The position numbers were made by a program, and so were the translations under genes. A DNA stretch of 41,832 bases from Treponema sp. (GTDB lineage Bacteria > Spirochaetota > Spirochaetia > Treponematales > Breznakiellaceae): NCBI GenBank assembly GCA_009782495.1, contig WRIX01000002.1, positions 27,365 through 69,196 on the forward strand. The letters run 5' to 3'. The notes beneath the pieces were generated by a model. The model saw nothing but the letters and a program-made list of their open reading frames with translations. It did not search any database and had not been told where the DNA came from. Each line of letters starts with the position of its first letter. The stretch's first letter is position 1. Below are positions 8,069 to 17,672 of this stretch, one piece after another.

Positions 8069-9097
8069 ATGAAAACGATCTTCATAGTGGATGATAGCGA
8101 TACCAATTTATCAATGGCAGAAAAGGTGCTGGAAAATCATTATAACGTAATGACGATTCCGTCAGCTGCCAAAATGTTTGCACTTTTGGAAAAATTCCAG
8201 CCGGATTTGATTTTATTGGACATAGAGATGCCCGGGATGAACGGTTTTGAAGCGATGCAGCGGCTGAAAGACAACGATTCATGGACGAAAATTCCTGTAA
8301 TGTTTCTTACAAGCCGGACCGATGTCGCCGCTGAAGTCAATGGCTTTGAGATGGGAGCGGTTGATTTTATTACAAAGCCGTTTTCACAGCCCGTTTTGTT
8401 AAACCGCATTAAGACGCATCTGGACATTGATATGATAATCCGGGAACGGACAGCGCAATTACAGCGGCTGCAAAACGGCATCGTTTCTGTTCTGGCTGAC
8501 ATAGTTGAAAGCCGCGATAAGTGGACAGGCGGGCATATTGAACGCACGTCGATATATATCAAAATATTGATAGACGAGATGAAAGAACGGGGAGTTTATG
8601 CCGATGAAATGCGCGAATGGGACATGGAAAAGATTATTTCATCGGCACGTATGCACGATTTGGGGAAAATTGTCATTACGGATTTAATTTTGAATAAACC
8701 CGATAAGTTAACCGGTGATGAATACGAAAAAATGAAGACACATACCACCGAAGGTGAACATATTATTGATGAAATCATTGCCGATACAGGCGAGAAAGAG
8801 TTCCTGAACAATGCAAAATTATTTGCCGGTAATCATCATGAACACTGGGACGGCACAGGTTATCCGCGCGGACTTAAAGGAACGAATATTCCGCTGCAAG
8901 GCCGGATAATGGCAATTGTCGATGTATACGACGCGCTTGTTTCAGAGCGTTCCTACAAAAAGGCGTTTACTCATGAGGAAGCAGTGGACATAATAATGCA
9001 GGGTGCCGGTACCCATTATGATCCCAAAATCACGGAAGTGTTTTTTTTGGTTAATGATAAATTCAGGACGGTGGGTATTAAAGACGGGAGTTTATAA
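8069..9097 (+). CDS. Response regulator with HD-GYP phosphodiesterase domain
   Basis: The 342-residue protein has a receiver domain (about 1-125; phospho-acceptor D51 in LLDIEMPG, Lys in ITKPF) and an HD-GYP domain (about 140-335). The HD pair is H196-D197 in ARMHDLGK, followed by GNHHEHWDGTGYP with GYP at 264-266. HD-GYP proteins usually hydrolyse cyclic di-GMP, so phosphorylation should change second-messenger levels in the cytoplasm. The gene starts three bases before the end-to-end hybrid kinase gene, its likely partner. The start is odd: no ribosome site precedes the ATG and a TATAAT box overlaps it. The receiver strand begins immediately, so a later start is unlikely. Confidence 0.92.
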   Translation: MKTIFIVDDSDTNLSMAEKVLENHYNVMTIPSAAKMFALLEKFQPDLILLDIEMPGMNGFEAMQRLKDNDSWTKIPVMFLTSRTDVAAEVNGFEMGAVDFITKPFSQPVLLNRIKTHLDIDMIIRERTAQLQRLQNGIVSVLADIVESRDKWTGGHIERTSIYIKILIDEMKERGVYADEMREWDMEKIISSARMHDLGKIVITDLILNKPDKLTGDEYEKMKTHTTEGEHIIDEIIADTGEKEFLNNAKLFAGNHHEHWDGTGYPRGLKGTNIPLQGRIMAIVDVYDALVSERSYKKAFTHEEAVDIIMQGAGTHYDPKITEVFFLVNDKFRTVGIKDGSL

Positions 9098-9100
9098 TCC

Positions 9101-12100
9101 GTGCAAAACAAGAGATTCAGGTTCTATATATTATTAACCGGTTTGGGCTTTATTGTCGTCATGGCGGCGGGGTTGTTCATGTTCGTCCAGTTTCGCAGCA
9201 TGATATTAAATCACAGTAATTCTGTAAAAGACCTTTTTAAAGAGTACATCGAAGGCGTGAACAGAACAACCCTCGAAAATATGTCAGATTTTATCGAAAA
9301 ACATTATCACACCCTGCAGGAAACAGAGCGGCATAAACAGGAGGCGGAAACGGATTGGTTCCTGGAAATTGCCGATGAATGGGACGAAATTGCAAATACA
9401 CTCCTGGAAAACTTTACCCGGCAGGAGCTTGTTTTGCACGAGCAGGAGAGCGCCCTGACAGGGAAGATAATTGTTGTTCTTGTAGTCTCATTTTTCATCA
9501 TTCTTGCAATTGCAGGCTGCATGTTTTGGTTAAACAATACATCTGTATTAATTTCGATGCGGAAAAAATATGCAGATGAACGCACGGAAATTATTTTTAA
9601 CACCGTTCCGGTTGGCTGCCTGATGTTTGACAGGGATTTTAATATCATTGACTGCAATCAGGAAATTGTAAAAATGTTTGAACTGCCGGACAAACAGGTA
9701 TTTTTTGAAAGATTTTTCGATCTTTCGCCCGAATACCAGCCTGGCGGAAAAAAGTCAGCCGAGGCGGTATTTGAAAACAAAAGAGAAACGTTCAAAGACG
9801 GCTATAACCGTTTTGTATGGATGCACCAGACGCTGAGCGGGAAACCTTTGCCGTGTGAAATTATCCATGTGGTTGTTAAATACAGGGATGAGTATGTTGT
9901 CGCCGCTTATGTCAGGGATTTGCAGGAACAATACGCATTACTGAACGACATACGTACCGAATATGAAAGATCCAGAATCATGGCTAACTGGTTTGAAGGT
10001 ATTCTGGATACTATACCGTTTCCTATTTCTGTTACCGATAAAGATATGAACTGGACATTTATTAATGCGGCTACTGAAAACTTTTTGGGAGTAAGCCGGA
10101 ATGATGTCATGGGCCAGGCTTGCAGCAACTGGAATGCTGAAATCTGTAACACCGATGATTGCGGCATAGCCCGTTTAAAAAAAGGTTTAAAGAATACATA
10201 TTTTAAGCATAACAATTCATCTTACAAGGTTGATTCAGAAATCCTGACGGATTTAGACGACAATATTACCGGGTTCATCGAGGTTGTCCAGGATATTACA
10301 GAACTTGAACAAACAACCAAACGGCAGGTGGAGGCGGAAGGAGCCAGCCATGCAAAGTCCGCTTTTTTGGCAATGATTAGCCACGAAATACGCACGCCGA
10401 TGAATGCAATTGTGGGTATTACCGAAATCCAGCTGCAGAAGGAACAGCTTCCGCCGGATGTTCAGGAAGCGTTTAATAAAGTTTACAATTCGAGTTATTT
10501 GCTGATGGGTATTATCAACGACATATTGGATCTGTCGAAAATAGAATCCGGCAAGATGGAATTAATGCCTGCCCAATACAGCGTCGCAAGCCTTATTAAT
10601 GATACTACGCATTTAATCGCAGTACGGTACGACAGCAAACCTATTGATTTTAAGCTGGAAATAGATGAAAACATTCCGTCTTTATTGTTTGGAGACGAGC
10701 TGCGTATTAAGCAAATCCTGAATAATCTGCTTTCCAATGCGTTCAAATATACCAACGAGGGTGAGGTTTTGCTGTCGGCCGTCACTGAACCGGGCGGCGA
10801 AGAAGAAAGCGCCGGGGTCACGATTGTTTTCCGTGTAAGTGATACCGGACAGGGCATGACCAGGGAACAGGTGGATAATCTGTTTGCGGAGTATACACGC
10901 TTTAATCAGGATACCAACCGCATAATCGAAGGTACCGGCCTGGGCATGAATATTACGAAACACCTTGTTCAGATGATGGGCGGCAGTATTTCTGTTAAAA
11001 GCGAGGCAGGCAAAGGATCGGTGTTTACCGTGCGCCTGCAGCAGGGGAAGGTTGGCGCCGGGGTACTCGGCAGTGATATGGCGGAAAACCTGCAGTCGGG
11101 GATGCGTGCAGACAAAATGCTGAAGATAAAGTATGCGCCGCTGATAACCCGGGAATATATGCCATACGGCAGGGTTTTGGTTGTAGATGATGTGGATACG
11201 AATTTGTATGTCGCCAAAGGACTTATGGCCCCTTACGGCCTGTCCGTTGACAGCGCTTCAAGCGGATTTGAAGTGATTGAAAAAATCAAAAACGGTTCCT
11301 CCTACGATATAATATTTATGGATCATTTCATGCCCAAAATGGACGGAATGGAAACGGTTAAAATTATACGTAATCTGGGGTATGATCGTCCCATCATTGC
11401 GCTGACGGCAAATGCCCTGGCAGGCCAGGCGGAGGTGTTTCTGAACAGCGGCTTTGACGGGTTTATTTCCAAGCCTATAGACATACGGCATCTTAACGCC
11501 ATACTGAACAAACTAATACGTGATAAATATCCTCCCGGGGTAATTGAAGCTGCACGGCGGCAAAAGGATAACTTCAGGAAAATTTCCGGTGAAGATATAA
11601 AGCAGTTGTCTGCAGACGTAGACCCGCAACTGGCGGGAATTTTCGCCCAGGACGCCGAGAAAGCTGCTTCGGCATTGGAAGCGATTCACTCATACAACTA
11701 TCGCAGGATTGATGATGTTCAGGCGTATGTCGTCACTGTCCACGCGATGAAGAGCGCCCTGGCAAATGTAGGTGAGACAGAATTATCAGGTTTTGCGCTC
11801 AGGCTGGAACAGGCGGGGCGGGAGAGGAATACTGCCGTACTGTTAGAAGAGACGCCGGCGTTTTTAAATGAGTTGCGGACTGTAATTGATAAAATGATGC
11901 AAAAGGAAGATGACAAAGGCAACATGCCCGAAGAGGGAGACGAGGAATATCTGCATGAAAAACTCGCCGCCATACAAACGGCTTGTTCGGTATATGACAA
12001 AAAAACCGCCAAAAATGCGCTTGCTGAACTCAGGCAAAAAACATGGCCGCATCCGGTACGGAAACTGCTGGATACCATTGCCACATTTTTATTGCACAGC

Positions 12101-12151
12101 GATTTTGAGGAAGCTATGGATGCTGCAAAGAACTACAGAAAACAGGAATAG
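9101..12151 (+). CDS. Hybrid sensor histidine kinase (PAS-HisKA-HATPase-REC-Hpt)
   Basis: This 1016-residue membrane kinase has one segment at about 10-30 and another at about 122-144, with a charged helical sensor region between them. Two PAS-like domains follow (about 160-270 and 295-400), then a HisKA domain with H428 in MISHEIRTPMN, an ATPase domain (N box NNLLSNAFKY near 541, DTGQGM, GTGLGMNI) and a receiver with D741 in FMDHFMPKMDG. The C terminus has an Hpt-like helix with H881 in TVHAMKSALA. It is a full phosphorelay in one protein. The start is GTG with GGGAG 11 bases upstream, four bases after the HD-GYP regulator, its probable output. Confidence 0.93.
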   Translation: MQNKRFRFYILLTGLGFIVVMAAGLFMFVQFRSMILNHSNSVKDLFKEYIEGVNRTTLENMSDFIEKHYHTLQETERHKQEAETDWFLEIADEWDEIANTLLENFTRQELVLHEQESALTGKIIVVLVVSFFIILAIAGCMFWLNNTSVLISMRKKYADERTEIIFNTVPVGCLMFDRDFNIIDCNQEIVKMFELPDKQVFFERFFDLSPEYQPGGKKSAEAVFENKRETFKDGYNRFVWMHQTLSGKPLPCEIIHVVVKYRDEYVVAAYVRDLQEQYALLNDIRTEYERSRIMANWFEGILDTIPFPISVTDKDMNWTFINAATENFLGVSRNDVMGQACSNWNAEICNTDDCGIARLKKGLKNTYFKHNNSSYKVDSEILTDLDDNITGFIEVVQDITELEQTTKRQVEAEGASHAKSAFLAMISHEIRTPMNAIVGITEIQLQKEQLPPDVQEAFNKVYNSSYLLMGIINDILDLSKIESGKMELMPAQYSVASLINDTTHLIAVRYDSKPIDFKLEIDENIPSLLFGDELRIKQILNNLLSNAFKYTNEGEVLLSAVTEPGGEEESAGVTIVFRVSDTGQGMTREQVDNLFAEYTRFNQDTNRIIEGTGLGMNITKHLVQMMGGSISVKSEAGKGSVFTVRLQQGKVGAGVLGSDMAENLQSGMRADKMLKIKYAPLITREYMPYGRVLVVDDVDTNLYVAKGLMAPYGLSVDSASSGFEVIEKIKNGSSYDIIFMDHFMPKMDGMETVKIIRNLGYDRPIIALTANALAGQAEVFLNSGFDGFISKPIDIRHLNAILNKLIRDKYPPGVIEAARRQKDNFRKISGEDIKQLSADVDPQLAGIFAQDAEKAASALEAIHSYNYRRIDDVQAYVVTVHAMKSALANVGETELSGFALRLEQAGRERNTAVLLEETPAFLNELRTVIDKMMQKEDDKGNMPEEGDEEYLHEKLAAIQTACSVYDKKTAKNALAELRQKTWPHPVRKLLDTIATFLLHSDFEEAMDAAKNYRKQE

Positions 12152-12163
12152 ACAGACAAGGTT

Positions 12164-12190
12164 GTTCCAAACAACTGTTGGTTTCGGAAC
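12164..12190 (+). repeat. GTTCC hairpin, copy 1
   Basis: GTTCCAAAC pairs with GTTT-C-GGAAC around an eight-base loop, with one bulged C. A closely similar hairpin lies before rnc at 40552-40576, so this may be a small dispersed intergenic repeat. It follows the kinase stop by 13 bases. There is no T run. Confidence 0.45.
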
Positions 12191-12216
12191 AGCCTCAGAC
12201 AGTTGGCGGAAAAAAA

Positions 12217-13293
12217 TTGGAAAAAAATGAAATCCTGATGGTATATGGCAGCAACCCCTCTGACATGGCAATAAAAATTGCCGAAGCTGCCGTGTTGTCG
12301 GAACTTATCGGAGATAAAAAAAAGCGTATTGGCCTTAAGCCTAACCTGGTTATGGCGCGTACTGCGGATGAGGGCGCTACCACCCATCCCGAAATAGCGG
12401 CAGGATTAATTGCCTACCTCAGGAAAAACGGCTTTTCCGATATTGTGATACTGGAAGGTTCCTGGGTTGGCGGTTCAACAACGGGCGCGTTTTCTGCCTG
12501 CGGGTATAAGACTCTGGCTAAAGAAGCCGGAGTGGAACTTATAGATACCAAGACCGGCAGTTACAAGGCCGTGGACTGCCGCGGCATAACAATAGAAATC
12601 TGCGACAGCGCCCTGGCGCTGGATTTTATGATCAACCTTCCTGTGTTAAAAGGCCATTGTCAAACCCGCCTTAGCTGCGCTCTTAAAAACAACAAGGGCG
12701 TTATCAGCGACAGGGAAAAACGGCGTTTTCATAGTCTGGGCCTCCATAAGCCTATAGCCCATCTTAATACAAAAGTACGGAATGATTTTATCGTGGTAGA
12801 CGGAATATGCGGAGACCCGGATTTTGAAGAAGGCGGGAACCCCGTCTACGGAGGCCGCGTTTTTGCCGCCAGGGATCCGGTGCTTTGCGATGCATGGGCC
12901 GCTTCTCTTATGGGTTACAGGATCGAAGAAATTCCCTATATCGGACTGGCGGAAAAACTTGGCATTGGCGTTTCCGGACCCGCCAGGCTGCGGGAACTCA
13001 ATAAAAATTCGGAAGCACCGCCGCCGCCTCTGCCCTCGGGAAAGGCAAAACAGCTTTCGGCAAAGATAAGGGAAGAGAACGCATGCAGCGCCTGTTACGC
13101 CGGATTGATATTCGCACTTTTACGGCTTGACAGAACAAGGAGGGAACGGCTTGCCCCGGTGTGTATAGGCCAGGGTTTCCGCGGAAAGAAAGGGACGTTA
13201 GGAGTAGGCGTTTGTACGGCCGGTTTTTCCTCTTTCTGTCCGGGCTGCCCGCCCACCGGCGCAGAAATTCTGGAGTTTTTAAAAACAAGATAA
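12217..13293 (+). CDS. DUF362 protein with Cys-rich C terminus
   Basis: About 358 residues of the DUF362 family, of unknown reaction. It shows KPNLVM near residue 40, a GSWVGGSTTGAF loop, NLPVLKGHCQT and ALKNNKGV, which are family hallmarks. The last 90 residues carry many cysteines (CSACY, VCIGQ, GVCT and a CPGCPP segment), which could bind a metal or cluster. The start is uncertain: TTG at 12217 has GGCGGA six bases upstream and keeps the first strand; ATG at 12238 is the alternative. It stands between the hybrid kinase and the chemoreceptor and may be read through with them. Confidence 0.75.
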   Translation: MEKNEILMVYGSNPSDMAIKIAEAAVLSELIGDKKKRIGLKPNLVMARTADEGATTHPEIAAGLIAYLRKNGFSDIVILEGSWVGGSTTGAFSACGYKTLAKEAGVELIDTKTGSYKAVDCRGITIEICDSALALDFMINLPVLKGHCQTRLSCALKNNKGVISDREKRRFHSLGLHKPIAHLNTKVRNDFIVVDGICGDPDFEEGGNPVYGGRVFAARDPVLCDAWAASLMGYRIEEIPYIGLAEKLGIGVSGPARLRELNKNSEAPPPPLPSGKAKQLSAKIREENACSACYAGLIFALLRLDRTRRERLAPVCIGQGFRGKKGTLGVGVCTAGFSSFCPGCPPTGAEILEFLKTR

Positions 13294-13324
13294 CCGCTAT
13301 TTTGCAAAAAAAGGAGAAAGGGAG

Positions 13325-15523
13325 ATGAAACTTAAATTTAAAATAAGTCTTTTGGTGATCATCATTGTTACGGTCATTGTAACGGTTATTACCTTGATGC
13401 TCGTGCGCGAAACAACGACTGTTATAATTGACGACAGTAAAGAGATTATTGGACTAATGGGAACTCAGCAGGCTGAATACTGGAAGGGAAGGACTGACGG
13501 TAATTTTCGGGTGCTGCGCACATTGGCAAACATTATGGCTGAATATGAGAATATACCCGCAGACGAGAGGCGGGATCGTTTCGATGATATGCTGTATGGA
13601 TGTATCGTTTCAGAAGTCAACATGATTACCCTTTATACGGTCTGGAAACCTAATGCTCTTGACGGTATGGACAGCCGGTACATAGGCAGGACAGGTTCCA
13701 GCCCTACAGGGCAGTATGGCATGAACATCACAAGGGAAACCGGACAAATAACAAGCAGGGTAACCGGCGATATTGACCTGGCTATGGCTCATATTAATGG
13801 TACCAATGCACGGAACGACCGTGTTGAACATCCTATTCCCAGGACAGTAAACGGAAAAGACACTTATTTGATCAGAATGATGGTTCCCGTAATTAATCCC
13901 CGAACCAATGAAGTGGTAGCCGGCGTGGCATGTCTTTTTACTTTTGACGCAATACAGCCAGCTTTAATGAATACAATAAACGGGAATGATGATATCAGCG
14001 CGATGGTGATTTACTCCGGTAACGGGTTTATTTTAGGGCACAGTATTCCGGAACGGGTCGGAAAAATGCTGACCGAAGTTGATACAATATACGGCGATTA
14101 TATGGAGGAAGCCAGCAATGCGGTACGTGATGGGCAGAAGTATGACTGTATGTCATACTCGCCTGCTCTTCGTACTGATATGGAAATCGTCATGATTCCA
14201 ATCCAAATGGGCAGTTCGGATAAAACATGGACAATTATGATAGCAACTTCAATGGATATTGTCCTGAAAGAAGTTAATGATGTAACCAAATTTTCTGTTA
14301 TATTGGCAGTAATAGCCATTCTCGCGGGGGCAGGAATCGTCTACCTTGTTTTACATTATGTTACCAAACCCATCGTTAAGGTGGCGGAAACGCTCAAAGA
14401 TATCTCCGAGGGAGAAGGCGACCTGACCAGACAGATAACTGCCAGTTCCAATGACGAGATTGGCGACCTTTCACGCTACTTCAATAAAACTCTGGAAAAA
14501 ATAAAAAATCTTGTCCTCATCATAAAAAAAGAAGCAGGAATGTTGTCCGACATCGGTAATGATCTTGCCAGCAATATGAACGAGACAGCCGCCGCCGTAA
14601 ACGAAATTACCGCCAATATTCAGAGCATCAAAAGCCGCATATTGAACCAAAGCGCCAGTGTAACCGAAACCCATGCAACTATGGAACAGGTGGTAACAAA
14701 CATCAATAAGCTTGACGGATTGGTAGAAAACCAGACAACTAATATTTCCAGCGCTTCTTCTGCAATTGAGGAAATGGTAGCTAATATCCGGTCGGTTACT
14801 GCAACACTTGCCAACAATGCAAACAATGTTCAAAACTTGCGGGAAGCGTCAGAAGTAGGCCGCTCAGGATTGCAGGAAGTAGCAGGGGACATTCAGGAAA
14901 TCGCCCGCGAATCCGAAGGGCTTATGGAGATTAACTCCGTAATGCAGAATATCGCCAGTCAGACCAATCTGCTTTCGATGAACGCTGCCATTGAAGCGGC
15001 CCATGCAGGGGAATCGGGGAAAGGTTTTGCCGTTGTCGCTGATGAAATCCGCAAACTGGCGGAAAATTCCAGCGCACAGTCCAAAACCATTGGTGTTGTT
15101 TTAAAAAAGATAAAAAGTTCCATCGACAAGATAAGCACATCTACGGAAAACGTACTTGCCAGGTTTGAGGCTATCGACTCAAGCGTCAGGGTAGTATCGG
15201 ATCAGGAAGATCAAATACGAAACTCAATGGAAGAGCAGGGAGAGGGGAGTAAGCAAATCCTTGACGGAGTAAGCGAGGTCAATGATATAACCCGTCAGGT
15301 AAAGTCAGGCTCCCATGAAATGCTTGAAGGTTCCACGGAAGTTATTCGCGAAAGCACTGAGCTTGACAAGGCAACACAGGAAATTGCTTCGGGTATAAAC
15401 GAGATGGCAAGCGGCGCAGAACAGATAAATACTGCGGTACATCAGGTTAGCGAGTTAAGCGGCAAAAACCGTGAAGGCATTGATAACTTAATCAGGGAAG
15501 TTTCACGGTTCAAGGTTGAGTGA
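13325..15523 (+). CDS. Methyl-accepting chemotaxis protein
   Basis: A 732-residue chemoreceptor. Membrane segment one is at about 7-27, followed by a roughly 290-residue periplasmic sensor of dCache type, a second segment at about 322-343, a HAMP linker (KPIVKVAETLKDISEGEGDLT) and the long signalling coiled coil. The tip is the conserved QTNLLSMNAAIEAAHAGE near 545-562, followed by GFAVVADEIRKLAE, which contacts CheA and CheW. A strong AAAGGAGAAAGGGAG ribosome site precedes the ATG, 31 bases after the DUF362 gene. It supports a motile organism; the ligand is unknown. Confidence 0.95.
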   Translation: MKLKFKISLLVIIIVTVIVTVITLMLVRETTTVIIDDSKEIIGLMGTQQAEYWKGRTDGNFRVLRTLANIMAEYENIPADERRDRFDDMLYGCIVSEVNMITLYTVWKPNALDGMDSRYIGRTGSSPTGQYGMNITRETGQITSRVTGDIDLAMAHINGTNARNDRVEHPIPRTVNGKDTYLIRMMVPVINPRTNEVVAGVACLFTFDAIQPALMNTINGNDDISAMVIYSGNGFILGHSIPERVGKMLTEVDTIYGDYMEEASNAVRDGQKYDCMSYSPALRTDMEIVMIPIQMGSSDKTWTIMIATSMDIVLKEVNDVTKFSVILAVIAILAGAGIVYLVLHYVTKPIVKVAETLKDISEGEGDLTRQITASSNDEIGDLSRYFNKTLEKIKNLVLIIKKEAGMLSDIGNDLASNMNETAAAVNEITANIQSIKSRILNQSASVTETHATMEQVVTNINKLDGLVENQTTNISSASSAIEEMVANIRSVTATLANNANNVQNLREASEVGRSGLQEVAGDIQEIARESEGLMEINSVMQNIASQTNLLSMNAAIEAAHAGESGKGFAVVADEIRKLAENSSAQSKTIGVVLKKIKSSIDKISTSTENVLARFEAIDSSVRVVSDQEDQIRNSMEEQGEGSKQILDGVSEVNDITRQVKSGSHEMLEGSTEVIRESTELDKATQEIASGINEMASGAEQINTAVHQVSELSGKNREGIDNLIREVSRFKVE

Positions 15524-15584
15524 TGAAAATACTGCGTGTTTTTGCCTTGACAGCATTGTTTTTCTATCAATTGTAAAGAAACTA

Positions 15585-15629
15585 AATTTTTATTTATCAT
15601 TTGACAAATTATAAAAATTGCCTCATAAT
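15585..15629 (+). promoter_or_regulatory. Promoter with palindromic operator for the E1/E2 dehydrogenase operon
   Basis: TTGACA at 15601-15606 and CATAAT at 15624-15629 are separated by exactly 17 bases, giving a near-consensus sigma-70 promoter with transcription starting near 15637. An interrupted palindrome, AATTTTTAT (15585-15593) and ATAAAAATT (15611-15619), is centred on the -35 box. It is a candidate operator for the SorC-type regulator encoded at the end of the operon. The local AT richness makes chance symmetry possible. Confidence 0.75.
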
Positions 15630-15666
15630 GGAACAAAGAGATCCAGTCTTTAAGGGGGTTTTTGGA

Positions 15667-16668
15667 ATGAAACTGTCCAGGGAAAAATATGGGGAATTGT
15701 ATCTAATGATGGCACAAACCCGGAATTTTGAAGAAACTGCGGCCCGGCTCTTTGTAGAGGGAAAAGTCCATGGAACGGCTCATTTCTGTATTGGTGAAGA
15801 AGCTACCGGAGTCGGTGTCTGCGCCGCCCTGGAAAAAGAAGACATGATCACCCAGACCCACCGCGGCCATAATCAGGCCATAGGCAAGGGAATGGATTTA
15901 AAAAAAATGATGGCTGAATTCCTCGGCAAAGAAACAGGGTATTGCAAAGGAAAAGGCGGATGTATGCACATTGCAGACTTTTCCGTCGGCAGCCTGGGCG
16001 CGAATGGTGTTGTAGGCGGGGGTATTCCTGTGGCCACCGGAGCCGCCTTGTCTCAGAAGTACTTTAAGCGGCCCAATATAACGGTTAGTTTTTTTGGCGA
16101 CGGTGCTTCCAACGAAGGCGCTTTTCATGAATCGCTGAATCTGGCTTCGGTATGGCAGCTTCCTGTCCTGTTTGTCTGTACCAATAACTACTATGGGATG
16201 TCCACTCATGTAAATAAATCCATGCATATAGACGATATTTCTGTCCGCGCTTCGTCCTACGGGATGAAGGGTATTGCCCTGGATGGAAACGACATTATTC
16301 TTATTTATGAAGAAACAAAAAAGGCACGGGAATATGTGCTTAAAAACGGCCCTATGCTCATGGTACTTAATACCTACCGTTGGATGGGTCATTCCAAAAG
16401 CGATCCTCAGGTTTACCGGACAAAAGAAGAAGTAAACCAATGGAAAGAAAAATGCCCCATCAAACGTTATCGGGAATACCTTCTTGGCGAAAAAATTCTT
16501 TCCCCGGCGGAACTGGAAGATCTGGATAAAAAAGCCAGGGAAGATGTTGCAGAAGCTTTGCATTTTGCCGAATCTTCTCCTGAACTTCCCATCGAAAAAA
16601 TATTTGATGATGTTTTTGCAGCAGGAGATATGCGGAACGAAAAGCACAAAAACGGCTATGTACTTTAG
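15667..16668 (+). CDS. TPP-dependent acetoin/2-oxoacid dehydrogenase E1 component, alpha subunit
   Basis: The 333-residue protein has the E1-alpha thiamine diphosphate motif [20 protein letters not shown]...NN and upstream [13 protein letters not shown] and [10 protein letters not shown]. With E1-beta it decarboxylates acetoin, pyruvate or a related 2-oxoacid and passes the acyl unit to lipoyl-E2. Length and sequence feel fit acetoin dehydrogenase AcoA, but PdhA or a branched-chain enzyme cannot be excluded. The ATG at 15667 was chosen for AAGGGGG eight bases upstream and because an earlier TTG at 15601 is the -35 box itself. It is the first gene of a three-gene operon. Confidence 0.9.
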   Translation: MKLSREKYGELYLMMAQTRNFEETAARLFVEGKVHGTAHFCIGEEATGVGVCAALEKEDMITQTHRGHNQAIGKGMDLKKMMAEFLGKETGYCKGKGGCMHIADFSVGSLGANGVVGGGIPVATGAALSQKYFKRPNITVSFFGDGASNEGAFHESLNLASVWQLPVLFVCTNNYYGMSTHVNKSMHIDDISVRASSYGMKGIALDGNDIILIYEETKKAREYVLKNGPMLMVLNTYRWMGHSKSDPQVYRTKEEVNQWKEKCPIKRYREYLLGEKILSPAELEDLDKKAREDVAEALHFAESSPELPIEKIFDDVFAAGDMRNEKHKNGYVL

Positions 16669-16682
16669 GAGGCGGTTTTTTT

Positions 16683-17660
16683 ATGAGAGAAATAACCTAT
16701 GCTGAAGCAATAAAAGAGGCTATGTGCGAAGAAATGCGGAAGGACGACCGCATAATTCTTTTTGGTGAAGATGTTGGAATTTACGGGGGAGCTTTTGGTG
16801 TTTCCCGCGGTATGATGGAAGAATTCGGCCCTGAACGGGTAATGGATACACCCATTACAGAGTTGGTTATTACCGGTTGTGCGGTAGGGGCTGCGATGAC
16901 GGGACTCCTGCCCATTTTGGAGATTATGTTCAGTGATTTTATCACCCTTGGAATGGAACAGCTTATCAACCAGGGAGCAAAGAATCGTTTCCAGTTCGGC
17001 GGACAGGGTTCGGTTCCTATGGTTCTTCGGGCGCCGGCAGGCTCGGGAACGGGCGCTGCTGAACAGCATAGTCAAAGTCCCGAAGCCTGGATTGCCAATA
17101 TTCCGGGTCTTAAAGTTGTAATACCTTCCACTCCCTACGATGCAAAAGGTCTTTTAAAATCTTCGATCTACGATCCAAATCCGGTTGTATTTTTGGAACA
17201 AAAGTTACTCTACCGTGTCAAAGGGCCTGTGCCCGAAGAAGACTATACTATCCCTTTGGGCAAAGCTGATATTAAACGAACCGGCAAAGATCTGACCATA
17301 ATTACGTACGGCCGTATGGTGCCACGCTGCATAAAAGTAGCGGAGGATATGGCAAAAAACAAAGGCATTGATATTGAAGTGGCCGATGTCCGTACCCTGG
17401 TACCGATGGATAATGAGACGCTTGTCAACTCGGTTAAAAAAACCGGTAAATGCCTTGTAGTGTACGAAGCGCCCCAGACAGGAGGATACGGTGCGGAAAT
17501 AGCCAGTGTAATAGCCGACAGTGACGCTTTCTTTTACCTTGATGCACCGGTTCGGCGTCTTGGCGGGCTTGATGTACCCATTCCCTATAATCCGCACCTG
17601 GAAGCGCAGGTAGTGCCGACAGAAGAAAAAATTATCGCCGCAATTGAATCGCTGTTATAA
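16683..17660 (+). CDS. TPP-dependent acetoin/2-oxoacid dehydrogenase E1 component, beta subunit
   Basis: A 325-residue E1-beta chain: [13 protein letters not shown] start, [14 protein letters not shown] near residue 26, [26 protein letters not shown], then [11 protein letters not shown] near 122 and [12 protein letters not shown] in the C-terminal domain. These residues complete the cofactor site between alpha and beta subunits. AGGAGG lies upstream of the ATG, 14 bases after E1-alpha. E2 follows after 12 bases. Confidence 0.93.
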   Translation: MREITYAEAIKEAMCEEMRKDDRIILFGEDVGIYGGAFGVSRGMMEEFGPERVMDTPITELVITGCAVGAAMTGLLPILEIMFSDFITLGMEQLINQGAKNRFQFGGQGSVPMVLRAPAGSGTGAAEQHSQSPEAWIANIPGLKVVIPSTPYDAKGLLKSSIYDPNPVVFLEQKLLYRVKGPVPEEDYTIPLGKADIKRTGKDLTIITYGRMVPRCIKVAEDMAKNKGIDIEVADVRTLVPMDNETLVNSVKKTGKCLVVYEAPQTGGYGAEIASVIADSDAFFYLDAPVRRLGGLDVPIPYNPHLEAQVVPTEEKIIAAIESLL

Positions 17661-17672
17661 GGAGCTTTGTGC

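Noticed and set aside
15601-15666. TTG at 15601 as start of E1 alpha
   Set aside because: Those bases are the -35 box TTGACA; ATG at 15667 has a good ribosome site.
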